Notes: generated from the sequence alone by a model not told the origin. A DNA stretch of 52,810 nt from Maricaulis salignorans (GCA_945891505.1 CAMDDL010000015.1:1-52810); one strand, 5' to 3'; shown: positions 1 through 8,776, counted from the first letter of the stretch. Program-made: numbers and translations.

Positions 1-118
1 ACACGACAGTCTTGCCTATACTAATGGAACACATTAAAAGAGCATTTGAGCAGCTCTCATTCTGGAATATGGCTGCAGACATAATTCTTCCAGTTTTCAA
101 GGGAGCAAGCGAGGGCGC

Positions 119-1207
119 ATGAAACGGTTGATTCTGATTTGCATCGGGCTCGCAGCTATCGGTGCTATCGCTTTTGGCGGGTTCTACCTCTTTCAACGCC
201 AAATCACCACATATATCTTTGACCGCGGGGTCGCTCGGACACTGGGCCAAGACCCGACCGCAAACCTGTCGGACGGCTTGCATGTCTATCTCTGTGGCGT
301 GGGTTCGCCCTTGCCTTCCGAAAGCGCCGGGCCGTGTATTGGCATTGTCGCAGGGCAGAAGGCATTCGTATTCGACGCAGGGTCCGGCTCCATCCGAAAC
401 TTGATGCGCATGGGCTTTCCCATGGAAAAGCTACAAAGCGCTTATCTCACCCACCTTCATTCCGACCACATCGACGGGCTTGGCGAACTCCTGCTTCAGG
501 CATGGGTGTCTGGGGGGCGAAGTGTGCCTTTGCCAGTGTTGGGACCGCCTGGAACGAAATCAGTGGTGAACGGATTCGTCGCGGCCTATCAGGTTGACCG
601 TGGCCTGAGGATCGCCCACCATGGCGAGACAGTCGTCAACCCCGCTGGCCACGGCGCCACCCCTGTCGAAATCGCTCTGCAAGGCGGCAGTAACCAGAAG
701 GCACTGACCGTTTACGAGAAAGAGGGCGTGCGCATCACGGCCATTCTAGTCGACCATGCACCTGTCGAGCCCGCGTATGGTTTTCGCGTAGACTACAAAG
801 GTCGCTCTATCTCCATCAGCGGCGACACAATCTACAGCCCCTCATTTGTCGAGGGCTCGAAGGGTGTTGACGTCATGCTGCACGAAGCGCTCGATCCCGA
901 AATGGTGGCGAAGATGGCGGCGGCGCTTGAAGCGCGAGGGCAGTCACGAACGGCCAAAGTCTTTAGGGATATTCCAAGCTACCATGCTTCACCTGAGGAC
1001 GCCGCACGCGCCGCCTCTGAGGCAGGGGCCAAGGAACTTGTATATTATCATATGATTCCGCCTCTAACCGCGCGCGTTCTCCACGCGCTATGGCTCGGTA
1101 ATTCGAGAGACAAGTTCACCGGGCCGATTACTATTGGCGAAGACGGCATGCTTATTTCCTTGCCAGCGGATGGCCGCGAGGTGCATTATTCGCGTGCTTT
1201 CCGCTAG
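119..1207 (+). CDS. MBL-fold metal-dependent hydrolase, membrane-anchored or exported
   Basis: Metallo-beta-lactamase-fold hydrolase of 362 aa. Residues 5-25 form a hydrophobic N-terminal segment (signal anchor or signal peptide), so the enzyme probably works in the periplasm. The zinc motif H112-x-H-x-D-H117 (THLHSDHIDG) is intact. A later SGDT stretch near residue 238, a HEA motif and the final YYHMIP give further metal-ligand-like positions. The layout resembles the RNase Z/arylsulfatase-like subgroup of the fold, but a single-substrate call is not justified. The ATG follows GAGGG at a workable distance. It stands alone, facing a convergent sulfatase operon across a 400-bp gap. The fold is clear; the substrate is unknown. 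Confidence 0.85.
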   Translation: MKRLILICIGLAAIGAIAFGGFYLFQRQITTYIFDRGVARTLGQDPTANLSDGLHVYLCGVGSPLPSESAGPCIGIVAGQKAFVFDAGSGSIRNLMRMGFPMEKLQSAYLTHLHSDHIDGLGELLLQAWVSGGRSVPLPVLGPPGTKSVVNGFVAAYQVDRGLRIAHHGETVVNPAGHGATPVEIALQGGSNQKALTVYEKEGVRITAILVDHAPVEPAYGFRVDYKGRSISISGDTIYSPSFVEGSKGVDVMLHEALDPEMVAKMAAALEARGQSRTAKVFRDIPSYHASPEDAARAASEAGAKELVYYHMIPPLTARVLHALWLGNSRDKFTGPITIGEDGMLISLPADGREVHYSRAFR

Positions 1208-1609
1208 AAAGCTGCGATCGACATTCGACGTTGCGAAAGCCCTAAGCGGGTGCCACGCTGGATCAGCGGGTCCAACCGACGACACGGCTGGACGAGGACA
1301 GCTATTTCTCGACCCGTCACCTCAGCATTGACTGAGCGTACCCAGCATGGTGGCGTTTTGAAGAGTGGGAAGCGGTCTCCAGAAAGATGCAATCATAACC
1401 CAGAGATTTATGAATCTGCTTGCCCCGACGAAGCCGACCGATGCACCAGTGATTAAGTAGTCTCAGCGGCCGTTTAATCTAAAGAAACCGAGAGTGTTTT
1501 AGACCAGTTTCTATCCCCATTAACTCGGGGTGCATGGCTTTACACCTTTTTGAGCAAATTGGATAACGCACCGAGTAACTACTTTCGCGGCAACATGCTC
1601 TAGCAGCCG
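1208..1609. other. intergenic gap, convergent genes, no gene seen
   Basis: About 400 bp between the 3' ends of the MBL hydrolase and the sulfatase. Short ORFs on both strands lack ribosome sites and recognisable motifs. The only structure noted is a weak CCCC/GGGG hairpin near 1516-1531, which could be part of a terminator but is too short to call. Confidence 0.5.
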
Positions 1610-3295
1610 TCAGTTCGGCCAAATCACATAACTATTCTCTGGACATGGCAAGTCAGCTAACGTGCGGTCGATGCAGGTCGGGCTTTCCGTAGTGGAAGGA
1701 TAGAGCGGTGGGCGTGCATCAGCCCAATGCTTGTCGATCAGCGCTTGCAACTCGGCCAGTTTCTCTGGTCGGCTTCTCGCTAAGTCGTTGCGCTCCGTCG
1801 GATCGTCAGCGAGATTAAAGAGCCAGCTTCGGTTTTGGCGCTCATTGATCTGCAACTTCCAGCCGCCGGATCGGACGACCTTGTAGAAGCCGCTTGACCA
1901 GAAGATTGTATCGTCTGGACGGGTAATCGCGCCTTTGCCCATCGCCGCTGGCAAAAGATTCTGACCGTCGATGGCGACACCTTTAGGGAGGGTGGCACCT
2001 GCTGCTGCTGCGAACGTCGGCATGACGTCAATATGCGCGGCGGGCGCTTTGATCACGGTGCCGGGTGCAATCCGGGCAGGCCACTTGATGAACATTGGAA
2101 CGCGGATGCCGCCTTCGAACAGAGTGATTTTCCAACCGCGATAGGGCGCGTTCACTTCCGGAAGCCCGAGATATCCAGCGCCGCCATTGTCGGAAGAGAA
2201 GACAACGATTGTATTCTCCGCAAGCCCTTCTTTCTCGAGCTTATCTAGGATGCGCCCGACGCTGCGGTCGATCGAACGAACCATCGCCGCATATACCCGC
2301 AACCGATGTGGCTGGATGTTACCGACTGCATCATAGTCCTCCTTTGTTGCTTGCAACGGTGTGTGAACACCCCAGTGCGCCAGATAGAGGAAGAACGGCC
2401 GGTTACGATTTGCCTCGATGACCCTTACCGCTTCATCGGTCCAGTAGTCCGCAAGGTAACCGCCTGGCGCAAAGGGCTCGTCAACAGGCGCAACCCCGGC
2501 GCGGTCGTAGTCCGCTGCAAACTGCATCCGCGCCCAAAAGAATTTGTCGAGCGGATCGAATGGAAGCTTGGCGTTAACGACATTTGGATGACTCTCAGGC
2601 AGATGCAGCCCGTTCGCCAACAAGAGGCTCTCATCGAAACCCTGCGAGACTGCGCGGAACGGCGCTGCGCCGCCAAGGTGCCATTTACCGATGTGGACAT
2701 TATGGTAGCCTCTGGTCTTGAGTATCTCGGCGATTGTGACTTCTTCACCTGGTAGCCCCTTCTCATTGAACGCAGGACCGTCGCCATCGGCTGCTTCATT
2801 CCAAGTCATCGGCGGCATTGCGGATTTGCCGCGCAAATCTTCAGCGAACATGGAAACGACTCTGCCCATGCCGTTGGGCGTTGGGGTGAATTCAAAGCCC
2901 GTCCGCGTCGGATAGCGGCCCGTCATTAACATCGCGCGGGATGGCGCACAGGTGGCTGTGCCGGAATAAGCGTTGGTAAAGACGGCCCCTTGCGCTGCAA
3001 GCCGGTCGATGTTCGGCGTGGGCACACGCGCTCCCGCAACACCGCCGCCGAATGTGCTGATATCATTGATGCCAAGGTCGTCAGCAAGAATGAAGATAAT
3101 GTTTGGCGGGCGTCCCTGCGCCGGCACTATAGAGGTGGCGGGACCGGGCATCCACTCGATCGGCCGGTTCGGAGCAACTTCCATTCGTCCCGTGCTTGTT
3201 ACCGCAAAGAGAATGATCTCCTTACGAAATATCCAACTGGCACCGGCCAAAAGAACTGCAACGGTCGAAACGCCAAGGATTAGACGCTTTAGCAT
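1610..3295 (-). CDS. arylsulfatase-family sulfatase (formylglycine type)
   Basis: Sulfatase of 561 aa hydrolysing a sulfate ester, probably periplasmic. The start is set at ATG 3295 because AAAGGAG lies 5 nt upstream; the longer frame begins with TTG and has no such site. Residues 4-22 are a signal peptide or anchor. The metal-binding ADD (about 71-73) and the sulfatase signature C116-A-P-S-R120 followed by MLMTGRYP are intact, so Cys116 would be converted to formylglycine by a separate maturase not seen here. Other family landmarks are GKWHLGG, HWGVHTPL and SSDNGG. It is the last gene of a minus-strand operon with the DUF4345-like gene, monooxygenase and alpha/beta hydrolase, suggesting removal of sulfate from the same growth substrate. 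Confidence 0.93.
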   Translation of the reverse strand: MLKRLILGVSTVAVLLAGASWIFRKEIILFAVTSTGRMEVAPNRPIEWMPGPATSIVPAQGRPPNIIFILADDLGINDISTFGGGVAGARVPTPNIDRLAAQGAVFTNAYSGTATCAPSRAMLMTGRYPTRTGFEFTPTPNGMGRVVSMFAEDLRGKSAMPPMTWNEAADGDGPAFNEKGLPGEEVTIAEILKTRGYHNVHIGKWHLGGAAPFRAVSQGFDESLLLANGLHLPESHPNVVNAKLPFDPLDKFFWARMQFAADYDRAGVAPVDEPFAPGGYLADYWTDEAVRVIEANRNRPFFLYLAHWGVHTPLQATKEDYDAVGNIQPHRLRVYAAMVRSIDRSVGRILDKLEKEGLAENTIVVFSSDNGGAGYLGLPEVNAPYRGWKITLFEGGIRVPMFIKWPARIAPGTVIKAPAAHIDVMPTFAAAAGATLPKGVAIDGQNLLPAAMGKGAITRPDDTIFWSSGFYKVVRSGGWKLQINERQNRSWLFNLADDPTERNDLARSRPEKLAELQALIDKHWADARPPLYPSTTESPTCIDRTLADLPCPENSYVIWPN

Positions 3296-3350
3296 ACTCG
3301 CTCCTTTCAAAACTATCTGCCGAGGAATGCCGGGCTAGGACGTGGTGCTC

Positions 3351-3728
3351 TCATCGATTTGACGCACGCAAGGAGACGGCGATTAAAAGCGGTGCCACGA
3401 AAATCTCGATGATCGTTGGCGGGATGGCAGCGGAACCAAGCTCACCGTTCAATCCGGCCACGCCTCGCCCAACAAGAATAAAGACCTCAATCAAGCCGAT
3501 AGGCAGGAGCAACTGGAGCTTCTGGCGCACGACGGCATAGATGCAAACCGCGCCCATCGCCAAGTGGTGCCCGCCAAAAATCGCGCGAAATTGGCCCGTT
3601 GCCTCGCTGTTAACAAGGGCGAAGCCCAATGCTTCCGCGACGCGTTCGGGTCGAAACATGCCGGCAAGCCCGATTAAAGTCAGCATCACGCCGATGGCAA
3701 TAATCAGCGCGCCCAATACTTTCGTCAT
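3351..3728 (-). CDS. small four-helix membrane protein, DUF4345-like
   Basis: 125-aa hydrophobic protein with about four predicted membrane segments (roughly 4-22, 45-62, 70-88 and 98-118). Start ATG 3728 is chosen because AGGAGG lies just upstream; the longer frame would place 10 polar residues before it. The spacing of the helices and the FRAIFGGHHLAMG stretch resemble DUF4345-type proteins, whose function is unknown. It sits 30 nt after the Baeyer-Villiger monooxygenase and 55 nt before the sulfatase, so it is almost certainly co-transcribed with them. A role in the membrane handling of a hydrophobic substrate is only a guess from context. Confidence 0.75.
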   Translation of the reverse strand: MTKVLGALIIAIGVMLTLIGLAGMFRPERVAEALGFALVNSEATGQFRAIFGGHHLAMGAVCIYAVVRQKLQLLLPIGLIEVFILVGRGVAGLNGELGSAAIPPTIIEIFVAPLLIAVSLRASNR

Positions 3729-3758
3729 GCTATCCTCCTGCTGCGCTCTAAGGCGCAC

Positions 3759-5558
3759 TTACTTTGCGAAGTGCAAGCCTTTGAAATCGCCAGCCGCGCG
3801 CCATTGGTTCATGTGGTCGAAGAACGCTTTCGGCCCTCCGGGATGGCCCTGAATCTGACGAAACTTTTGGTCCCAACCTTGACCCTCGTTGTTCCAGAAG
3901 CCAGGCGTGCAATCCGGCGAGGTGATCAAAGATCCAGTGCCAGTCAGAACGAGGTCAACCCAAGCCTGCTCGGCTTCCAGCGCCGGCTCGACTTCCGCAA
4001 AGCCGCGGGCTTCGGCATGAGCAACGATTTGCGCGATGGTCTTGGCATGATCCACAATGTTGTGCGGAATGTTTGAGGCCAAGTTCGCAGCTTGAAACAT
4101 TTGAACCGTAAAGGCATTTGGAAAGTTGTGCGTTTGCAGCCCGTGCAACGTGCGCAAACCGTTATCCCAATATTCGGATAGGAATTGGCCATCGCGTCCC
4201 TTGACGTCGAAGCCCGACTTCAATTGAAAACTGGCACCGAAATCAAAGCCGGAGGCGTAAACAATGCAATCGACCTCATAATGCTGGCCGTTCACCACCA
4301 AGCCAGTTTCGGTGATTTCCTCTACGCCGCGGCCATCGGTGTCCACCAGCGTCACGTTTGGCTGATTAAACGCGGGAAGGTAGAGATCGTTGAAGCAGGG
4401 GCGCTTGCAGAGCTGGCTATACCAAGCTTTCAGTTTTTCAGCGGTTTCCCGATCGTGAACTAACGCGTCCACGCGGGCGCGAATTTCATTCATCTTCTCG
4501 ATATCGGCATCGTCCACAGCCGCTCGTATTGTGGTCATGTCGATTTGGTCACTCGGCAAGGCGAATACCCGTTCGCGAATACGACGCGAAATTGCCGTCC
4601 AACCATCGTTAATATAGTCTTCAGTGGGTATCACGCCGCGTGATTGATTGTCGACGAAGTTGTCGTACCAACGCTGTTGCCAACCCGGCTCCGCTATCGA
4701 CTTAAACCAGTCTGGGTCGACAGCTCGGTTACCGCGTTCGTCCACTGAAGATGGGGTGCGCTGGAAAACGAACAGGTGTTTCGCGGTGCGCGCCACGTAG
4801 GGGACGCACTGAATGCCAGTGGCACCCGTGCCAATGATGGCGACGCGCTTGTCGCCGAGCTTATCCATGGCTGCGCCATTCGCGTTTCCACCGGTATACT
4901 CATAATCCCAGCGGCTGGTATGGAACGCCTTGCCGCGAAAGCGCTCAATGCCGGGAATACCGGGCAGTTTGGCTACACTAAGAGGCCCGGTTCCCATGCC
5001 GATGTATTTCGCTGTGAAGTCGTCGCCGCGATTGGTCGTGATCCGCCAGCGCTGGTCACTTTGCTGCCATTCGACAGAGGTGACTTCTGTGTGGAACAAG
5101 GCCTTGTCGCGCAACCCGAATTGGTCGGCAATGCGGTTGCAATGCGCGCGGATTTCCGGCCCGTGTACGTATCGCTCGGAAGGCATATAGCCGGTTTCTT
5201 CCAGCAACGGCAGGTAGATCATGGAGACTGTATCGCACTGGACTCCCGGATAGCGATTCCAGTACCAAGTCCCGCCGACATCGCCGGCTTTGTCGATCAA
5301 GCGAACATCACTCACGCCGGCCTCTGCCAGCCTTGCGCCAACAACAAGCCCGGAAAATCCTGCGCCGACGAAAGCGAAAGTTACATGATCATGCACCGGC
5401 TCGCGCGCCTTAACCAACGTATACGGATCGGTAGCCATTTCAGGAAATCGGGCATCTAGCGGAATATACTGAGCATTACCGTCGGGGCGCAGGCGCTTCG
5501 CACGCTCTTGGGCATATTTCTGCTTTACGGAGGCTTTGTCGAGCATCGTGGCTGCCAT
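3759..5558 (-). CDS. FAD-dependent Baeyer-Villiger monooxygenase
   Basis: Flavoprotein of 599 aa that would insert oxygen next to a ketone using NADPH and O2, giving an ester or lactone. It has two Rossmann motifs, GAGFSG at 65-70 for FAD and GTGATG at 243-248 for NAD(P)H. Between them is the type I fingerprint F207-x-G-x3-H213-T-x2-W217. GGTWYWNRYPGVQCD near 95-110 is typical of the cyclohexanone/phenylacetone monooxygenase family, and the roughly 60-residue N-terminal extension matches the longer members. ATG 5558 has AAGGA upstream. The alpha/beta hydrolase gene ends its intergenic gap only 33 nt upstream, a pairing that fits ketone to ester to acid plus alcohol. Substrate unknown. Confidence 0.93.
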   Translation of the reverse strand: MAATMLDKASVKQKYAQERAKRLRPDGNAQYIPLDARFPEMATDPYTLVKAREPVHDHVTFAFVGAGFSGLVVGARLAEAGVSDVRLIDKAGDVGGTWYWNRYPGVQCDTVSMIYLPLLEETGYMPSERYVHGPEIRAHCNRIADQFGLRDKALFHTEVTSVEWQQSDQRWRITTNRGDDFTAKYIGMGTGPLSVAKLPGIPGIERFRGKAFHTSRWDYEYTGGNANGAAMDKLGDKRVAIIGTGATGIQCVPYVARTAKHLFVFQRTPSSVDERGNRAVDPDWFKSIAEPGWQQRWYDNFVDNQSRGVIPTEDYINDGWTAISRRIRERVFALPSDQIDMTTIRAAVDDADIEKMNEIRARVDALVHDRETAEKLKAWYSQLCKRPCFNDLYLPAFNQPNVTLVDTDGRGVEEITETGLVVNGQHYEVDCIVYASGFDFGASFQLKSGFDVKGRDGQFLSEYWDNGLRTLHGLQTHNFPNAFTVQMFQAANLASNIPHNIVDHAKTIAQIVAHAEARGFAEVEPALEAEQAWVDLVLTGTGSLITSPDCTPGFWNNEGQGWDQKFRQIQGHPGGPKAFFDHMNQWRAAGDFKGLHFAK

Positions 5559-5591
5559 GCATGATTCCTTTGTTTGATCAGGTTGTGTCCG

Positions 5592-6668
5592 CTACCTCGA
5601 GGAGGTTGAACGAATAAACTCGATGATTGCTTTGGAGAGCTCTTCGGGAGCCTTTTCCTGGACGAAATGTCCACCGCCGGAGATCGTCGTGTGCGGCTGT
5701 GCTTTTGCGCCGGGAACGCGTTTTTTGAATTCGTCCGCCTGGGTTGCGGTGATTGGATCATCGTCAGAAAAGGCGCACAGGAATGGCTTCTCGAAAGCTT
5801 CGAAAACCGACCATGCCTTAAGTTGTGCATCAGTGGATGGGTCGCCGGGCAGCAGTGGTACACAGCGCGGCATGGCGCGCGCACCCATCTTGTAGCTCAC
5901 ATCTGGGTAAGGTGCTTCATAGGCCTTCACTACTGGCGATCTTGCAATCTTGCCCAAGCCAAGCTTGTGAAGTCCCAGATTAATGGCGTTCGACAGGCGC
6001 GAGCCATGAGAAGTTCCGAAATACATGAGGATGCCGACTGGAAAGTCGATGGTTTCCCAAGCAAACTTTTGCCACGTGGCGAACTTCAAAAGCTTGCTTC
6101 CCCCTGTCATGCCTTGGAGGGCGCGGCCCATCTCAATAAGGGTCGGCGTGCGCGAACTGGCCATAAGCGCCTCTACGGCGCGAATTTCCTCCTCAGATGC
6201 ATCCTCCGGCGGCAAAAGCAAGCCGGTGTTAGAGACCACAACTCGATCAAACCGATCAGGATGATCTGCTACCATCCGCAGACCGATCGCGCCGCCCCAA
6301 TCTTGGCCAAAAAAGGTCATGCCCCTCAAATTATTGGCGAGCAGCCACGCATTCATCCAATCAACCTGGTTTTGATAGCTATAGTCTTCTAAGTTGGCTG
6401 GCTTGTCGGACTTTCCAAATCCGGGCAGATCAGGCGCAATAACGCGAAGACCCGCCGCCGTGAGCAGCGGTATCATTTTACGGTAGATGTAGGACCAAGC
6501 CGGTTCGCCATGCATACAAAGCACTATCGGCCCTGTTAGAGGGCCCTCATCGACATGGTGGATTCTTAACTCACTACCATCGCTCGTGTAGATGGTTGTA
6601 TAGTGCGGCTCGAAGGGAAACCCCTCAAGGTCAACGAAGCATTTATCCGGCGTCCGAAGAATTTTCAT
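5592..6668 (-). CDS. haloalkane dehalogenase-like alpha/beta hydrolase
   Basis: Alpha/beta hydrolase of 358 aa, first gene of the minus-strand operon. HGEPAWSYIYRKM (53-65) carries the oxyanion HGEP typical of haloalkane dehalogenases. The nucleophile elbow GQDWGG has Asp at about 123 followed by Trp124, as in DhlA-type enzymes rather than a serine esterase. The C-terminal GGGHFVQE supplies the catalytic His. At 358 aa it is longer than DhlA (310 aa), with extra sequence in the cap region. Known families with Asp at the elbow are dehalogenases and epoxide hydrolases, so carbon-halogen or epoxide cleavage is expected. The next gene being a Baeyer-Villiger monooxygenase makes ester hydrolysis tempting, but the Asp nucleophile argues against it. 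Confidence 0.88.
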   Translation of the reverse strand: MKILRTPDKCFVDLEGFPFEPHYTTIYTSDGSELRIHHVDEGPLTGPIVLCMHGEPAWSYIYRKMIPLLTAAGLRVIAPDLPGFGKSDKPANLEDYSYQNQVDWMNAWLLANNLRGMTFFGQDWGGAIGLRMVADHPDRFDRVVVSNTGLLLPPEDASEEEIRAVEALMASSRTPTLIEMGRALQGMTGGSKLLKFATWQKFAWETIDFPVGILMYFGTSHGSRLSNAINLGLHKLGLGKIARSPVVKAYEAPYPDVSYKMGARAMPRCVPLLPGDPSTDAQLKAWSVFEAFEKPFLCAFSDDDPITATQADEFKKRVPGAKAQPHTTISGGGHFVQEKAPEELSKAIIEFIRSTSSR

Positions 6669-6780
6669 TGAACTCAGTCCGAAAGATGAAGGTTTAAGGA
6701 GTTCAATCTAGGGCTCCCGTTTGTTGCAAGGATCCCTTTCATGATATGCGCGGCGGCCAAGATCACGCGGTTGAGGTCAG

Positions 6781-7215
6781 TTACTTTTTCTTTGTGGTGC
6801 TCCGCAATGCAGCCATTTCCTTGGCGCTCAAGCTGCGATCACCGTTGGTGTCGGCGCGATCAAAGACAGGCGCTGGAGCGTCAAGCATTTCTGTGCGAGA
6901 GACCCGATTGTCGCCGTTCGCGTCGAATTGGGATTTGACGTTGGTGAACGCTTCATCGAATCGCGCCCCAAAGGCACCACGAGGGCGATCGCTTGCTGCA
7001 ATAAAACCGTCCTTGTTGCGATCCAGACGCCCGAACGTCTTCATGCGCATGGAGACGACTTCAGACCAAGACACGGTTCCGTCCCCGTTGGCGTCAGCCT
7101 CGCTGATCAGTTGCACAGGGTCCTTGGCCTGGGCTGAGACTAGGGTAGGGTTGAGCATGCAAGCGAGGCTTAGAAGCACCGCGACACCACCGAAAGGAGC
7201 AGTTTTGACATTCAT
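6781..7215 (-). CDS. exported EF-hand calcium-binding protein
   Basis: 144-aa protein with a cleavable signal peptide (hydrophobic 10-28, then VSAQA) followed by four EF-hand loops beginning DANGDGTVSWSE, DRNKDGFIAASD, DANGDNRVSRTE and DTNGDRSLSAKE. The first two have complete D-x-D/N-x-D-G ligands; the last two lack the loop glycine but keep the acidic positions. It should bind calcium in the periplasm. Start ATG 7215 has GGAGG about 9 nt upstream. It is divergent from the TetR gene, separated by fewer than 100 bp containing a perfect inverted repeat, so TetR control is plausible. No enzymatic domain is present; the role is unknown. Confidence 0.9.
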   Translation of the reverse strand: MNVKTAPFGGVAVLLSLACMLNPTLVSAQAKDPVQLISEADANGDGTVSWSEVVSMRMKTFGRLDRNKDGFIAASDRPRGAFGARFDEAFTNVKSQFDANGDNRVSRTEMLDAPAPVFDRADTNGDRSLSAKEMAALRSTTKKK

Positions 7216-7270
7216 CGATCTTTACCTCCATGATTGCGCCAACGCCCACTCTTGCTTGCGCGAGAGCTTT

Positions 7271-7287
7271 TTAATGGATGCCATTAA
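7271..7287. promoter_or_regulatory. perfect inverted repeat, candidate TetR operator
   Basis: TTAATGG-ATG-CCATTAA, two perfect 7-bp arms with a 3-bp spacer, in the 96-bp gap between the divergent EF-hand and TetR genes. Position and symmetry fit autoregulation by the adjacent TetR protein. It lies only about 24 bp upstream of the TetR start and about 56 bp upstream of the EF-hand start. Confidence 0.6.
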
Positions 7288-7311
7288 TATGTCAACCCGA
7301 GACAGCACCCC

Positions 7312-7935
7312 ATGATGCAAGATACCAAATCAGCGTTGGTTCGAGCCGCCGAGCGCTTGTTCGCCGAAAAAGGGCTTGGCGGCGTCTCAGTGAAAGAAAT
7401 CACCCAGGCTGCCGGTGCCCGTAACGAGAGTGCATTGCACTATCACTTCGGAGGCCTCGATGCCCTAATCAAGGAAGTCTTTGCGCATCGATACCGCGAT
7501 ATTGAACGGGCGCGCTTCGCTCGCCTCGCCGAACTTAGCGGCGACACAAAAAAGATGACCATTGAGTCGGTATTGGAAGCGTCCATCGCGCCGTTCATGG
7601 CAGCTTGTCTGCAAGAAGATGGCCGTCTCTATGCAAGATTTTGCGTGCAATTGGCGACGGATCCGAGGTTCGACCTAGCTGACCTGATTGGCGATATTGG
7701 AATGCCCAGTATGAACATGATGCGGCGTTTTCTGGTGGAAAGCATTCGCGACATTCCGTCCAGTATTCTGGCTACGCGGCTTAGACGGGCTTTCCTAATC
7801 TCACTGATGCTAGCTGCCGACTATGCCAAGCAGATCGAGCGTGGGACCGCTCCGTCAATCGAGGACGCCACACGCGAGGCAGCGGTTACGTTGGCGGGCT
7901 TCTTGTGCGCGCAGGAATCCAAACCTAATCAATAG
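7312..7935 (+). CDS. TetR family transcriptional regulator
   Basis: 207-aa regulator. The N-terminal helix-turn-helix (about 8-52: AAERLFAEKGLGGVSVKEIT, then NESALHYHFGG) is a textbook TetR DNA-binding domain; the C-terminal domain (60-200) is the variable ligand-binding part. Two adjacent ATGs (7312, 7315) are both possible starts and neither has a strong ribosome site. It is divergent from the EF-hand gene and near the sulfatase/monooxygenase operon, which it may also regulate. The ligand is unknown but is likely a hydrophobic compound handled by the neighbouring catabolic genes. Confidence 0.92.
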   Translation: MMQDTKSALVRAAERLFAEKGLGGVSVKEITQAAGARNESALHYHFGGLDALIKEVFAHRYRDIERARFARLAELSGDTKKMTIESVLEASIAPFMAACLQEDGRLYARFCVQLATDPRFDLADLIGDIGMPSMNMMRRFLVESIRDIPSSILATRLRRAFLISLMLAADYAKQIERGTAPSIEDATREAAVTLAGFLCAQESKPNQ

Positions 7936-7943
7936 TGACGATG

Positions 7944-7967
7944 AAGCTGCCGCTATTTGGGCAGCTT
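7944..7967. terminator. hairpin after the TetR gene
   Basis: AAGCTGCC (7944-7951) and GGCAGCTT (7960-7967) form a perfect 8-bp stem with an 8-nt loop, 9 nt after the TetR stop. No strong T-run follows, so this is a terminator-like hairpin that could also serve the convergent gene at 7992. Confidence 0.45.
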
Positions 7968-7991
7968 GGCCACTTAAACCCAACATGTAGT

Positions 7992-8396
7992 CTAGCGTTT
8001 TTTACGCGTTTTTTTAGGTAACTGAACTATCGGCTTTTTTGGCTTTGCGACCGCAGTCCATGGCATTTCCTTTTTTGCCTTCGCAAGAACCCCCTCAATC
8101 GTCGACACAGGCCTCTTCTCTTCAAGAAAATGTGACGCTAACGCTAAGTTGGTTCTGATCCGCGCGTCTTTCATCGAGTTGCAAATTGCGTGGTCGGCGG
8201 CCTGCCAAGTTAAAGATCCAGAACTACTTTCAGGATATTTTCGCATCGCTTGCTGACCAGATCCATCAGATTTCTTCCCACAATCAGCTGCTTCGGCTGA
8301 AAAATGGCGGCGAGTGGCTCGCCGTATATCCTTGATAACACGCTCAGCTGGAGCCTTGCCCTTAGCCTTGTCATGAATTGAGTGATTTGGTCTCAT
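7992..8396 (-). pseudogene. chimeric ORF: IS3-type OrfA N-terminus joined to unknown sequence
   Basis: 134-aa ORF. Residues 12-35 (KGKAPAERVIKD, then IRRATRRHFSAE) match the start of IS3-family OrfA transposases, where EEKIRIVL would normally follow. Here the homology stops abruptly and runs into unrelated sequence ending in a Lys/Arg-rich tail (PKKTRKKR). I do not recognise the C-terminal 95 residues. The start codon lies inside one arm of a perfect 18-bp inverted repeat (8380-8434). Upstream on the minus strand GAGGAATG could serve as ribosome site. It is best read as a truncated transposase fused to other DNA; a small functional basic protein is possible but less likely. Confidence 0.55.
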
Positions 8397-8434
8397 CTTG
8401 GTTCATTCCTCACTACGATGAGACCAAATCACTC
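8380..8434. repeat. perfect 18-bp inverted duplication of the OrfA 5' end
   Basis: GAGTGATTTGGTCTCATC at 8380-8397 is perfectly complementary to 8417-8434, with a 19-nt loop. Both arms encode the same start peptide MRPNHS, once on each strand, and similarity continues imperfectly outward into IH/LIH. This is an inverted duplication of the beginning of the transposase gene, not a simple terminator. Confidence 0.75.
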
Positions 8435-8776
8435 CTTAATTCACAACCCTAATTTTGTGCCATAGGTGCTGGCGGGGAACAGATGCCGCGCCTTCCGGTC
8501 CAAAATCAATGTTCATGATATGTCTGAGTTAGCGCCGTCCGTGTTACAAACCTTGAAGTGCCCCCATATACTGCGAAGTCTTCTGCATTGACGCCAAAAA
8601 GGGCGTTGACCTTGCAGTTGCGAGCAACGAAATCGCGCTAAACATATCCATTGTTCCATTGGCTCCCCGCAACAGGTCAGACTATAAAATATTTTGTATT
8701 TTATGCTCCTCTTATCCACTATGTAATGCTATTATGACGAAAGGTCGTCCTGTGATTAAAGATGGGAGGAGAGAAC
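8435..8776. other. intergenic region upstream of the Fe-S gene pair
   Basis: About 340 bp. Short ORFs on both strands have no recognisable content. The right half is AT-rich and carries the near-palindrome at 8683-8698. This is the likely promoter region for the 8777-10747 genes. Confidence 0.5.
8683..8698. promoter_or_regulatory. candidate Crp/Fnr-type site 1 (TATAAA-ATAT-TTTGTA)
   Basis: A near-perfect 16-bp palindrome within an 18-nt string identical to one at 16874-16891. It lies 78 nt upstream of the first start codon (8777) of the Fe-S/YgfZ-like unit. Half-site length and spacing fit Crp/Fnr geometry, and two such regulators are encoded in the window. Confidence 0.5.

Noticed and set aside
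4776-5459. 227-aa ORF antisense to the Baeyer-Villiger monooxygenase
   Set aside because: Wholly inside a well-supported gene, no ribosome site, no domain.
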